From Celoporthe dispersa (lineage: Eukaryota > Ascomycota > Sordariomycetes > Diaporthales > Cryphonectriaceae), in assembly GCA_016584495.1 (NCBI GenBank), contig WAID01000003.1, positions 4,712,001 to 4,776,000 of the forward strand: a DNA stretch of 64,000 nucleotides, written 5' to 3'. The translations under genes and the position numbers were made by a program. Within the stretch, counting starts at the first letter, position 1; each line of letters starts with the position of its first letter. Below the pieces are notes generated by a model. The model searched no databases, had not been told where the DNA came from, and saw only the letters and a program-made list of their open reading frames with translations. Shown here piece by piece: positions 35,601 through 48,616 of this stretch.

Positions 35601-37873
35601 GGAAGGGCAAGACATCGCTCAAGGGTGACGAGTCCAGCACAGGAGACACGAGTGAGTTGAGGAACTGAACCACAGAGTTCGGCTCCTCAAACCCCCGCGC
35701 CAAGTCCAGTAGCTGTTTTTTCATCGTGGCCGCGGGAGTCTGGTTCACTTGTGTTGAAGGTTGACGAGCTTGAACCTGAGGTGGAGGGTTCTGTCCTGTC
35801 GCCCATGAATCGAGAAGTGTCCACATGATGTTGCATTCCGATTGAAGTTTGCGGCTCATCAAAGCTCGCAGCGCGTAGAAAGCGGAAGACCTGAGACGGA
35901 CATGCTGCGGTCCGGGGATGTTGATTAACTGGTACAGGCCGTGAACCAGATTGTATTCACCTTTGATGAGATAAACCCGGACAGTCTCACTCTGCGACGC
36001 CAATCGAATGATGAGTCTGAGATAGCACTCAAGCATCATAGCAGACTCAGGCTCAGCTTCAGCCTGCTCAGCAGTGGGTTTACCGGATCGGTAGATGTGG
36101 GATTGGGATGTGGCCGGTTTTTGAAGTTTATTGGTGAAGTAGGTCAGTTCCTTGAAGATCTGGGTCCAGGTGAGTGAATGCGACTTGCGCAGTTTTCCGG
36201 AAGCCGTCTGGCTCTCGTCTAGAAGAAATGCATGCGCGGACGAAGCACACGTGTCGTCGTTGGATATGGATTGCAGCATCTCGCAAAACGCGCTGACCAG
36301 TGGTGTAGATGCCCGTCTGGAAGCCCACTGCAAGAAACCAGCTAGGTTGCTATCAGGATCGGCCCAGAAGGCCTCTGCCGCCTCGGGTCGGCCCTCGTAT
36401 GCGTATGCGATAATCAGCAGGAAACGTTCGAGGTCAAGATCCTGCTCGTGATTTGCGTTGAGCTGACGCTGTTCGTCCTCTTCATTTCGCATCTTGCGGA
36501 GGACGTCGGGCATGTTCGATATGAGTCCCTCCACAAGGTTCTCCAGTTGCACCACGAGTGCTAACTGGAAATGCTCGGAGAATTGGGCGGCATCTGCCAG
36601 CGAAGGCGATTTCCTCTGAAGCCACTGTCTTATGCCTAGCCGCGTAGGGTCGTGCCAGACGGGTGTCTTCACGTCTGCCGCAACAGACAGTATAAAGTCA
36701 AAAGCACCGTCCTTCAAAGCCTCGGTGAATTGTTTGAGGCGGCCATTCTCTTCTACGGCCCAGTATTAGCGCAGGCTCTCATTACTGGTCAAGGACGATT
36801 CTTACCAGCTAGAGTGTCAAACTCATCGGCAGCATCGACAAACAAGCCTGAGAACTCCACAACCCACCATGCTCGGACAGCGGCATGAAGGTATGGCATG
36901 ACCCAAGTCTCATCATCCACCTTGGAGAGCAGCTTGTAGAACTCGCGTGCTTGTTCCAGATCGTTGTTGCCTTCTGTTGATCCAAACACAGTAATGTAGG
37001 TTCCGATGATGGGAAACAGGTGGACTAGTGACTGATCGTAACGATCCAACTTCTGTAGCATCGTCAGAAGATTCTTGAAATCCTCAGCCTGAGCATGCCG
37101 TTTATCGATCGCGCTGGCGGTGATCAATGCCAGTATCTCGTGCTGCTGCAGGAGACTGAGGCGAGAGTACTCGAGCACCTCATCGAGCGGAGGTCGATCT
37201 ACGCCGTGGATGACGCCCGCTGCTGTCACTCTGTCGGCAATTTTCTGCAGCCAGCTCTTGATAACCTGCATGAATTCCATACACCTCGGAACAATTTTCG
37301 GACCCCCAGGAGCGCTAGCAACGTAGATATTCTCATCAACGTATGCTCTGAAAGCAGTCTGCAGGTTGTCGTCCAGCTCGTCGTCGTTGGCGATCTGTAT
37401 GCAGAGGCGCATACAATCCAACAAGTACCTCCGCTGTTGATGGAACCAGACCAATCCGGACTCGAACAGCGTCCGGCCGAGGGTCCTCGGATCATCATGG
37501 CAGTCCAGAAGTATCTTTGCCGCTTCTATCTCGTCGAGGTCGATTTCGTCAGCCAGTTGGAGGGCGTTGTCCTGGAATGCAGCATTGAGGGTATATGTCT
37601 CGTCCTCGATCGTGACTTTGCCTGTTGCGCAGATCTTGTCAGCACATCATCTCGCCTGAGCAGGGTCTTGTTGTGTCGGTAGCACAAACCAGTCTTGAGT
37701 GCGCTGCGGCTCTTGTCGGTTTTCGCAGGCTTGTCCAGAAGCTTCCTGAATGCTTGTGCATGAGCATCAAGCTGCTGCTCAAGGACGTGAAGGCTCTCAA
37801 AACGGTGGTCCAAGACTGCAGTGAGCTCTCTGTGAAGCGCCTCGAGGGCGTCGAGGGGGCTGAGTTCGGTCAT
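32609..37873 (-). CDS. NUP192: Nucleoporin Nup192 (inner ring of the nuclear pore)
   Basis: Large alpha-helical scaffold nucleoporin (Nup205 in animals) of the inner pore ring, which binds Nic96 and Nup53. Exons 37873-37690, 37621-36806, 36752-33264, 33201-32762 and 32677-32609 join in phase to give 1665 residues, close to family size. The start MTELSPLDALEALHREL and the second exon (DNALQLADEIDLDEIEAAKI) match the conserved N-terminal superhelix; the rest is helical with no catalytic motif. The third intron (33263-33202) has a GC donor: exon end ACAG, intron start GCAAGT, acceptor GGCAG. Its removal is needed to join FGSIQT to DNSDVELLWAAKLALLQ; otherwise a stop follows shortly. No frame break was found, in contrast to neighbouring genes. 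It is divergent from TEL1 with 917 bases between the starts. Confidence 0.93.
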
Positions 37874-38790
37874 GGTCAAGATCTTGTTGAAGGCAGACGC
37901 TGCATCGCGACAGCTTTGGTTCCACGGTTCCTGATCAACGGGCCCGTCGAGAAGCAGTAGATGCGGCTGCAGATGGTTCGGGAGGATTGGTTCTGGGCAG
38001 TTCGAAGGGGCTGTTGACAGAAGCGTTTGCCTTTGTGTAAAGCTTGTAGACTTTTTTCTTTCCCTGCCAGCTCCGCTGTTACTAGCCAGGCATTTGAGGT
38101 ATCGCGTAAATTTGGCAGTGAGCTTGGGGACGCGACCAGGACCAAACGACCGCCCAGGGATCAACGGTGCTGCTTGGGAGCCGCCTGGGTCAGGACCAAT
38201 GGTAGAATGCTGAAAACTGGGTCAACAGGGATGAGTTCTGGCGTGGTCAGAGCTTCAGCCACTAAAGCACCACCCAGCTGCCAGGGTGTCAGGCACGCCT
38301 GGTACAAGTTGACGTGCACCAGCCAGGCCAGTGAACGTTACTTTTAGGCAGCGTAGTACACCAACAAAATCATCTGCTCCTGCACCTTCTGTTCTTTTTG
38401 CCTGGCCAGCACAACTACAGTAATCATCTGTTATGCCTGACGTCTTTGATTACATTCCCGTCATGAAAGCCACCGTTTCTGTCCCACATTTCTGCTGTCT
38501 CTGCCTTGAGTTTTCCATCCTGTCAACCCCTCAATTCTAACATCCCGTCTCATGACCGCCACTGCCATCAGATTACATACGGTTTACTGCTGCAACAGGT
38601 CTCTCTTTGTCTGCTATAGGGTTTATCATAGGGATCACGGCGCACAGTTTTTCGATGGTCACGTCTCATGAGCGTGTTATGCTTCTTGAAAGCCGGAGTT
38701 AGGGCTGAAATCGCAGCACGTCCCATTGGCAAAAGTGTTGGATGGCACGACTGATGACAGGCACTCGAGTCTGGGACCACCACCGCCACA
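37874..38790. promoter_or_regulatory. Shared bidirectional upstream region NUP192 / TEL1
   Basis: 917 bases between two divergent start codons with no gene of its own. One TCGCGT lies at 38102-38107. No other element is recognised with confidence. Confidence 0.5.
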
Positions 38791-41700
38791 ATGCCCCCCA
38801 AGAAAGAGGCCATGAGGCCTCGAATTACGAATATTGAGCAGTTGAGAGGTGTGGCCGAATACTCAGCGTGAACGCTTAAGTCTTTAGTTTGCTGATTCCC
38901 TCACAGTTAATATCTCTGGACCCGGGGTCAAAGCTCGTGGCGAGGCTTTGCAAGGTTCGTTGCTCTGCCACAAGGCATCACTGACCAGACTTTGCTGACC
39001 TCTTCTTGTTTAGATCTAACTGTCTTCTTCAGAGAACCTTCTCAAAAACAGTAAGATTATTCTCCATCTCATTTTAACTGCCAAAACAGCACACTAATCG
39101 AGCTGCAGTGATGCTTTAAAGAGCAAGGAGTATCACGGCCTGTTCGAGGCCCTCTTCCGAGCCGCGTTGTCTGACAAGCAACATGCCTTGACCGGGAAGA
39201 GTGGTGTGAAGCACGCAAACGAAAGGCTCGACAAGTGCGCCAAAGCATTACGGGCGACTGTCACACATGGCATCTCGAAACTCAAAGCTAATACCTTGAG
39301 GGCTGTGATAGACCACATTACTGACACGCTTCCTGACCGCGACGGAGGTTTCTTTCGGCCTCTAGCACAGGACTACATGCAGACCCTTAGGCTCCTTCTC
39401 GACTGCCCTGCACATGTCGAGAGTCTCGCTCTCTCGGATGCTACTGGCTGGGAAGCATGTGTCGACTTCCTCGTCTCCAGAATTTCTCATTTGCTAGGAG
39501 GGACGGGGTCAATCGTTTCCGAGACAGCACTGCTTGGTAGCGAATCCCCTGCGCCGGGTACTGGACGTCTCTCATCACTTGCTCACTTGAGCAGACGCTC
39601 TCAGACAGTGAGCCAGCGCGGTTCAGCTCACCTACAGCCAGGCGACCTCTCATTGCTAGTGCAGTGTCTGCTATCGTTGGTATCTGCTTCCAACGCCCCT
39701 TGTATGACACGGCGTCGAGAGGTGTCTGATGCCGTGCTCCACGTCTTGCGGCTGCGTCTCAACTCCAGCAAGCTGCACAGAGTGGCTTTTGCGACGTTGA
39801 ATTGCATACTATTACAAACCGCAGGAGACGACCCTACGCTTGGTCGGGCAATCACCAAGGAGGCGGTCTCTCTACTCAGCTACTGCTGGCAACCACGGGC
39901 CATCGACAATGATGAGTTGCTGTTCTCCGTGAGGGATGAAATGCTAAAGACGATCCACGGTATCCACCTATACCTGGACAGCCTCTTGCAGGAAGCCTCT
40001 GCTCCCTTGCTAAGCGACTTGGAAGACCTCCTGGATACCTTGTGGGCCGAGTATTCGCAGAGAAGCCAACAATCGCGCCTCCGATTGGAAGATCTGACCT
40101 TTTCGTCCGCGCCGATCCCTAGTGGTCACTTCAGCATAGACTTGTTTGCTCTTCGACCATTTACGCAGGATGCTGAGCGCCGTTGGGCCGTCGTCGAAAC
40201 GATGTCTTGTCTCGAGAGCATTCTTTTGCGGCATAGCGGAGCCGGCGCACGACGTCCAGAAAATGAGGATGAGCAGCCTAGGAAGAGGCAACGCTTGGCT
40301 GGAGGCTCGCACAGGTTGCAGAAAAGACTGCTTTCGTCTGAGGTCGCGATCAAGTTGACTGCCCTCCAGATATTTCCTTTCTACTTGCCCAATAGCGAGG
40401 TTTCAGAAGAACACGCAGCCACAATCATGGATCATTTGATACCGATGATCAGCGACAAGCAGAGCGTCCTTTCATCATGGTCGATGATCGCTTGTGCCAG
40501 GTGAACATTTGCTACTCTGTTAACTTCATTCTTGATGTACGGATCTGACCAAAAGGAACATAGTTGTGCAATCAAACCGCATGGGAAATATGGCATAGCT
40601 GAAGCCAAGTGGAAACAGGTATGGCAGCTAGCTGTCAGATCTCTGAGCATGTCGAGCACATGTCGAGCAGCTTGCGTGCTCCTTCATGCAATCTTGGAAT
40701 CTCAACTGCTTCCGCACCATGCAATTGCGGACGATGTTAGCAACATCATGACAATGGCCGACATATGCGGGCCCGCAGTGTTGGTTGACTCGTCCGTGGT
40801 GCTCATGCATTGCGTGGCAAATCTACGGAATGAGATGGCACCTAGTGCTATTCAAAAGACATACAGTCATGTCATCAGATGGGTCTTCTCTACCTGGAAA
40901 CCGGGTAAGTCTTGCTGCACTCGTCGCGTTCCCTACTAGATGACCAGCGGTCTGAAGGATCCTGCGCTGACAACTCCAAGCGGATTCAACCTACGCGGCT
41001 TCTTGCGGCGCCAATATGGTGCCCATCGACCTGATCAATCTTCTTCTCTCATGCTGTGGTCTGTCTCCAATGGAAATCATTGGTGAGGCGCAGCTTGTTG
41101 GCGGCCCTGTCGCTCAATTCTGGAAATCATTCCGCGATTCTGTGCAGATGACGAGGTATTTACTGCTTCTCGACGGCGGGGATTCCTTGGGTCCCAGGCT
41201 TCGTCGAAGCTATTCTCACAACATCAATGGCGAAGTAGTCACCGATGACTTCACGAGCTCCAGTTCTCACAACTTCAGAACACTCGTTCTGGAGTTACTT
41301 TTCCCAAGTTAGACGACTTTACCCAACTGCTTGGACCAATATCCCAGTCAAGTGTACGAAACGGGTCCGACTTGTCGGCGAGGTTATCCACCGAGCGGTT
41401 GAGGAGCTTGCTTGCGTGCCTGGTTTCGAGTACCATTCTGTTGCCATGTCTCCAGGATCGAGAATCTCGGATCGTAGCAGACATCAAGACCACGTTGGAT
41501 GAACTGTGGGACAAGTGTATCGATATGATCCTCGAGATGCCAGAGAACAAGGAGGGGTTTGAGCTCATGCTGCTGTCTGTGGCCCCATACTTGCCTCGGC
41601 TGGACTCAGTGCACGTGGAACAGTTCTGCAGCAGATATCCTCATCTTTTAAGACTCTGTGAGAGGTTGTGGCATCTCGCCCGGGCCCACACTACCCGCCA

Positions 41701-44700
41701 GACACCAGGTCAGAATCCTGATGTTATGGATGTTGATGAGGAGTTCGAGTCGCAAGTCAACAACGGCGACCCTTCTTCAGTACTCGCGGCCCTACCCAGG
41801 CGGAAGGTCGCATTGAGCATGAGCAGACTTGCTTTCTTGGAAGCTACGCAGATGAGGCTGCATCTCTTCTCTGAATATTCCAGAGACCCCACGCAAGTCG
41901 GACTTATCCCAGAGGCTGTTGTGGACGCTTTCCTATCCCCTGACAGACGAGAAATTCCTCTTCTGCGGGGGTTTTCTTCATGAACTGCTCGAATGCAATC
42001 TCAGCAACGCATCAAACTATGCCAGGGACATCATTGAGCAAGTTGGAGGAATTCTACGAGAAAACAGGTTCTCAAGCTGCGAGGCCGTCTTGTGCTTATG
42101 CGCAGATATACTCGCATCCTTCGCACCCGCCTGGTCAATGGGTGGAAGCGACTCAGAACTGATCAGTCCTTCCGTGGACTTGTACAATTTCCTCGTGAAG
42201 ACGGCCTGGCCGAATCGCATCTTGTCTACCGAGGGGCAGATGTCACTGACGGGGCTTCTCTATCGCCTCATGGAGATAAACTCCGAATTCTGGAGAGATA
42301 AGAGGGCTAAGGTGCATGAACCACGCAAGACCTTGCTTGAAATGTTGCTGGTTGGCGGCATGAGAGTTAAATTCCACATCGGACAGCGTCTGACAGAGTT
42401 CTTTGACCTTTATGCGGTCAAACTGCACGAGGATATCTTCACAGACGTCTTGAAACAGCTGCCAGAGGATCCGGGTGTCTTGGAAGGCATAGCTTTTCGA
42501 ATATTCGTTCTGGCTAAGCTGGGTTGCGAACTCCCAACACTGCTCCGACGGTGTGTCTATCATATCTTCGAGATACCGAGAAAGGTTCCGGACATCACGA
42601 AATACGCAACTCATGGCATGAAAGCTATTGCTCTTGCTAGGTCTCTGAAGTCGCCACAGGAGCTGCTACATCTATTCGCGCCTCAGCTTCTCTATACCTT
42701 ACTTGAAGAGGAAAGCATAGAGGACATTCCATATGAGATATTCAACTTCACGACCTTGGACTCTCTCCTCGCACATGTCAAAACAGAGGCTGCTGCGCTC
42801 ATGATCATGCGGGGCCAAGACGCAGCCTTGGAAAAACTAGGAGCTCGACTCCAAGTGGCACCTGAGACAATCGTACAAGAAGGCTTCTCAAAGATTATGG
42901 CGTACTCCATATGCTATGACATAGCCACGAGGGAGTCGGATACTACTGCCGAATCGCGAATTAGAAAGATCTTGGGGAGAGAGTCCTTCTACAATTCCCT
43001 GAACAAAAATTTCGTCGACATCATTGGACATTTCTTCGTCCACACTGCGCAGGAAGACCCAGTTGAGAAGTCATGGGTGAAGGATGAGGCCTTTGTACAA
43101 GCGGCAAACATCATGACGGAGATCAAGAAATTCAGCCACTCACCGACTCAGCTGCCGCCTAACCAGCAACCGCTTTTCAAGGCCAAGCATCTTGTTGTAC
43201 AACTGGCGCATCTTGCTAGTCAGACCCAATTCGATACCCTTTCTCTCTGGACCCCTCCTCTCGTTACTTCAGTAGCACGCAGGCTGCTCAACACCATGCA
43301 CCCAGCCTTAGGACCTCACCATGCCCTGTCAGTGGTCCGCAAGATCCGAATCTTAGTCTGCCTGGCTGGGCCTCAGGCCTTGGTTTCATATCCTCTTGAA
43401 ATGCTTTTGCGCTTCATCAGACCATTCATTTCGGACACAGAATGTGCAGACGATGCTCTCGGTATCAGCCAATGGCTGATTGCTAATGGTGGCACCCATA
43501 TGGCCCAGACGCCATCGTTCCTCGCAGGATATGCTTTGTCCACATTAGCGAGCCTGCGAATGTTCCTGGAATCTAGCCAGGCCAGCTCAACGCAGGAGAG
43601 CCAGTTCAAAGCTACTATGAGCAAAGCACAACGGTTCCACACTTGGTTTGTCAAATTACTGAAGGAATACGAATCTCCGGCCTTTAAATCAGAGACCCAA
43701 GCGCAGGCCTTTAAAGCTATCACCGTGTCAGCATCCAACATTCGTACCTCGGGCAATTCGCAGAAAGATACACACGAAAGCAGGCTTCTTCTTGAAATAC
43801 TGAAGGATGCGGAGCAAGAGGATCAGCTTCTCAATGATTCAGCCCGAGATCTAGCCCTTAAGATGCTGTGCGGCGACTTTACGATCCCCCGATCTAACCA
43901 AAACGACATTCTTGAATCTGATACAGATGCTTGCATTCATGGGCCTATGGTTTGGAAGAGCTGTCGAGCTGTGAACTCAAGCAAAGAGTACTTGACCTGG
44001 GCGGGGCGTGTTGTTGGCAAATCGTTCGCAGCTTCGGGCGACATTCCACAAGATGTCTTGAAAGAATCACTTTTGTCGACGTATCAGAAGACCACAACCA
44101 AAGGCGGCGATTCCATCCATGGCCTCCTCGGGCTGCTGGCTGATTTGGCGATGAGTGACAGCTCTTGTCATGCAGGCCTCGCGGAATCGGCTTTGCGAAG
44201 GATTGTTTCCTTCGCAGTCGCTACAGATGACCATGATCTCATTGCGGACTGTAGACGCAGCTTGCCTGAGACGCTGTTTAGCTCTTCAGCCTGGTCCTCA
44301 TACCGCACACCCCCAACAGACCACGTCACAACGGGCCATGAAAAGCATGATGTCTTTGGTCTGGACAAAATCGAGTCTTCTCTCTGGGCCCGGCATCTTT
44401 CTGTCCACTTGGCCGAAGCTTTGCAAGAGAACACCGTCTTAGCTAGTCTCTCTTCAGTCCTCCATGAAGTTGACGGCTTCGCTGAACAGTCACTTCCTTA
44501 TATTGTTCATCTTGTTCTGGTTGGCGAATTTGACAGTCAGAAGATGGTCAAACGGAGCCTATCGGCTGCGGCCAAGGAATGGCTCAAATCAGGTTCAGCG
44601 AACGCCGCAGCCAACATCAAACTCCTCATCAATGTTGTAATCTATCTGAGGAGCAGAACATTCCCTGACGAGAACTCGATTATAGACAGGTCTCGTTGGC

Positions 44701-47700
44701 TTGAAGTTGACTCCGCCGCTGCATCTGACGCCGCGATGAGATGTGGCATGTCCAAGGTCGCTTTGATGTTCGCCGAGCTGGCTCTTGCGGATCCTTCACG
44801 GACTTCACGGCGGTCATCAACGGCTAGAGAGAGCGAGGATCCATCCGAACTGCTGCTTACCATTTTTGAGAGCATTGACGACCCCGACGCTTACTATGGG
44901 CTGGAACGAACCGCATCCCTATCCAACGTTCTCGCGCGACTGGAGTATGAAAAGGAGGGCGCCAAGAGCCTTGCATTTCGCGGGGCTCAATATGATAGCC
45001 ACCTCCGAATGAGAGACTCAGACTCAGGACGTGATGGACAATGCTTAGTCCAAACTCTGAGTGGCCTTGGGCTAGCAGGTCTTTCTGAATCATTACTCCA
45101 GGCTCATCAGGACCACGACGACTTTACAAACTCCTTGGATACTACCTTCACCACGGCCAGGAGGCTCGAGAAGTGGAATCTGCCCGCTCCACCAACGCTT
45201 GAGCACAATGCAGCCATATCTTACAGGGCCTATCAATCCATCCACAAAGCCGTCGAGTTGGGACCAGCCGTCACCGCGGTTCGAGACGCACTGGCGAGTA
45301 CCATGAGGCGTGTTATCACCAAAGGTTTCAAGCCAAGTGACCTTCGCCAACACCTTAGCACTCTTGCCGCTTTAACTGAGCTGGACAACGTTCTCGGCGT
45401 TTCTGATGCCAAGGACCTAGACAAAATTCTAGATGATTTCGAGGCACGATCAACATGGATGCTGAGCGGAAGGTGTGTAGTTCTCGTCGCTTTGAGCACC
45501 TGCGCATGCGCTAACAGGTTTCACCTTGCAGATACGACGATGTCAGCCAAATATTATCGCATCGTCAGACAACACTCAGCCTGTTCAGCCAGAAGGACAC
45601 GCTGAGAACGTCAAAGATCACCTCATTAGAAGCGCGACTGGTTGAGGTCCGAAGCATGCTGTTGTCCTCGAGCATCTACCGGTTTCAACAGGCTAGGCAA
45701 GAGGCGTTGAGTATATCTACAATGCTACGGGATCTTGTGGCCCCGAGCCAAGCCATCGGGCTCTCCATCGATGCCGCTGTCAGAATGGACGAAGCTCATT
45801 CCCTTTGGGATTATGGAGAGATGATCTCGTCAATCCGCCTTTTACAGGGCCTGCATGAGAATGCAGCGTCTCTGAAGAAGCAGAACGTCCCTGTTTCCCA
45901 CGCGGAGATCCTATCCAAGATCGGCCATCAGGTGTCTGTGGCAAAGCTCGAGACAGTTGACAGCATCCAAAAGAAGTACCTGGAACCTTCACTCAAGGCA
46001 TTGAAGGGCGCCAATACAGGCAAGGAGGTTGGGCAGGTCTTTCACCAGTTCGCGACCTTCTGTGATGAACAACTTCAAGACCCCGAAATGCGCGAGGATC
46101 TGACGAGGCTCCAGAGGCTTGTCCAGAACAGGGTCGAAGAGGTCACTCATTACACCAGTGAGTGTGGTCGAGCTGCCAACTCACAAGCCAGGGTGAGGTA
46201 TCAAAAGTACCTCGAAAACACACGGAAATACCTGAAGCTTGACCAGGACGAGCTCGAGCGCGCCCAGAAGACGCGCAACGAATTTGTGAAGCTCAGCCTC
46301 GAGAACTTCCTCCAGTCTCTGGCTGCCTCAGATGACCATGATGGCAATGCCCTCCGGTTTACAGCACTATGGCTGGAACGGTCCGAGAACGACTTTGCCA
46401 ACCGGGCAGTGAATGCGTACCTGAATAATGTGCCGACCCGGAAATTCGCCCCTCTGATGAATCAGCTGAGCTCAAGGCTGCAGCTCGACAACAGCTCTTT
46501 TCAAGCGCTTCTCATGTCGCTCGTGTATCGCATCTGTTGCGACCATCCTTACCACGGCATGTACCAGATCTGGGTTGGAAGCAACTCAAGGCCGAACAAA
46601 CAGGACGAGGTCGCTGTTCGTCGCAAAGAAGCCGCCAAGAAGATTGCAGCCCAGCTCCTGCAGACCAACAACGGTACCTCTGACATCTGCAGGGCGATTG
46701 ATAGAGTGAGCGGATGCTACCACTCGCTCGCATCGGACAGAGGCCCGAAGGCGAAGAGCGGCGCCAGGATCAATATCAGGGACTCCAAGGAGGCCAACCA
46801 TCTTTCGCTGTGCTTTGGGAGGTATAGAGTTCCTCCACCGACAATTGATATAGAGCTGTCGCCCGACAAAGACTACGCAAATTTACCGGTGATGACGAAG
46901 CTGGACTCGACAATGGTCGTCGCGGGCGGTGTCAGCGCCCCCAAGATCATCACGGTTGTTGCCAGCAATGGCCAGAAATATAAGCAGCTGGTGAAGGGCA
47001 GTAATGATGATCTCCGTCAGGACGCAATCATGGAACAAGTCTTCGCTGCCGTCTCATCCCTTCTGCGGCAACATCGATCAACAAGACAACGGAACCTGGG
47101 CATCCGGACCTACAAGGTACTCCCTCTCACGAGCACAACGGGTATCATTGAGTTCGTTGCGAACACACAGCCGCTGCATGACTGGCTGATCCCGGCCCAT
47201 TCCCGATACTATCCTAAGGGTCTTAAGATGTCTCAGTGCAGGAAAGAGATCGATCAGGTTCACGAGCAAACTGCCAGTATTAGGCTCTCGGTGTACCGCA
47301 AAGTGGCGGAGAAGTTCCCTCCCGTCATGCGCTACTTCTTCCTCGAGTCTTTCCCTGACCCTGACGACTGGTACTCCAAACGTCTCGCATACACGCGCAG
47401 CACGGCGGCCATCTCGATACTTGGCCACGTCCTGGGCCTGGGCGACCGGCATGGCCATAACATCCTACTTGACAAGAAGACGGGTGAGGTCGTGCACATC
47501 GACCTCGGCGTCGCGTTCGAGGCGGGTCGGATCCTGCCGATCCCCGAGGTCGTTCCCTTCCGCATGACACGTGATATCGTGGACGGCATGGGTGTCACCA
47601 AGACGGACGGGGTATTCAGGCGCTGTTGTGAGTTCACACTGGATGCGCTGCGCGAGGAGACGTACTCGATCATGACAATTCTCGACGTGCTGCGCTACGA

Positions 47701-47998
47701 TCCGCTGCACTCGTGGAGCTCGACGCCCGTGAGGCTGGCGAAACTGCAGCGCGCCGCGAGACGGGGCGAGGATGATGAAGAAGGGAACGACGGCGGGGCC
47801 ATTGCCAGCGTGCTCGGAGCGGCCGACAGGAAGCAGGTGGTCAATGAGCCGTCCGAGGCGGACAGGGCGCTGGCGGTGGTGAGGAAGAAGCTGTCCAAGA
47901 CGCTGAGTGTCACGGCGACGGTCAACGACTTGATCAACCAGGCGACAGATGAGAAGAACTTGGCCATGCTGTTCTGCGGCTGGGCGGCATATGCTTGA
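38791..47998 (+). CDS. TEL1: Tel1 / ATM-type checkpoint kinase
   Basis: PI3K-like serine/threonine kinase that senses double-strand breaks through the Mre11 complex and maintains telomeres. Exons 38791-38848, 38907-38954, 39014-39050, 39109-40500, 40564-40904, 40981-45472 and 45532-47998 give about 2944 residues, the usual size. The tiny first exons encode the N-terminal Tel1/ATM motif region (ITNIEQL, VKARGEALQDLTVFFRE). A helical solenoid and FAT region follow, then the kinase: GSNDDLRQDAIMEQVF, the catalytic loop GDRHGHNIL, and HIDLGVAFE. The end NLAMLFCGWAAYA is the FATC tail. Two frame breaks lie in exon 6: one base seems missing at T4 41299-41302 (LELLFP|KLDDFTQLLG) and one extra at G5T4 41967-41975 (PLLRGF|LHELLECNL). 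They cancel, so both ends stay in register. The kinase domain is intact. Confidence 0.95.
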
Positions 47999-48616
47999 TC
48001 TGGGGCAAGAGGAGTTACGATCTAGCAGAGTAATCTGGCCTGGGACGGGCAGGAATGATTTCTTCATCATGGCCTTCGTTCCATGTTGATCTACTGGAGC
48101 TTTTCTCTCGAGGTGCCATGTTCTCGTTCCTAAGGTGTAGAAATTAACAGCTGCTTGCAACAGTAATTCCCGAGTCAAGGGCGGGGTGTAGGTGAGGTGG
48201 GGTACTCCGTACTTAAGAAGTGTGGGTCCAACATGTGCCGTGGCAGCGCAGCATCTACTGCTTAACTCCGCTCCAGCAATCGCGCCGTAGCCGTGGGGCA
48301 AATCGCGTGCTGCCGTCATCCATTAATTAGCTGGCAGTCACCTCTCATACAGCATCACTGTCCTGTCTTGCCTTGGCCTTTTTTTGTTTCTCTCCTTCTT
48401 CTCTGCCCTCCCTGCATCGAGGTGTCAGCTCTCTCGGCCTGGCCTTGACTGCTGCATTTCTCCACACACCCCAACCGCGAGTCCTGCTTGGGATAACCGC
48501 TCAACGACAAGCCAACCGTTTCCCTTGGGCTCTGACCTCGAACCTGCCCAGAGCACCCGTACGGCCTCGGCAGCACGACCAGCCTCTCTCTTGCGCGGCT
48601 TGAGGGCGTGCCGGGG
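47999..48616. promoter_or_regulatory. TEL1 3' region and CUL4 promoter/leader
   Basis: No gene recognised. The last 250 bases are CT-rich (from about 48361), as expected of a fungal leader. Confidence 0.5.

Noticed and set aside
41299..41302. Intron instead of frame break in TEL1
   Set aside because: No donor/acceptor pair of workable length lies at the junction, and the flanking residues join without a gap.
47465..48319. 284-residue minus-strand frame over the TEL1 end
   Set aside because: Antisense of the kinase and FATC coding sequence; no domain of its own.
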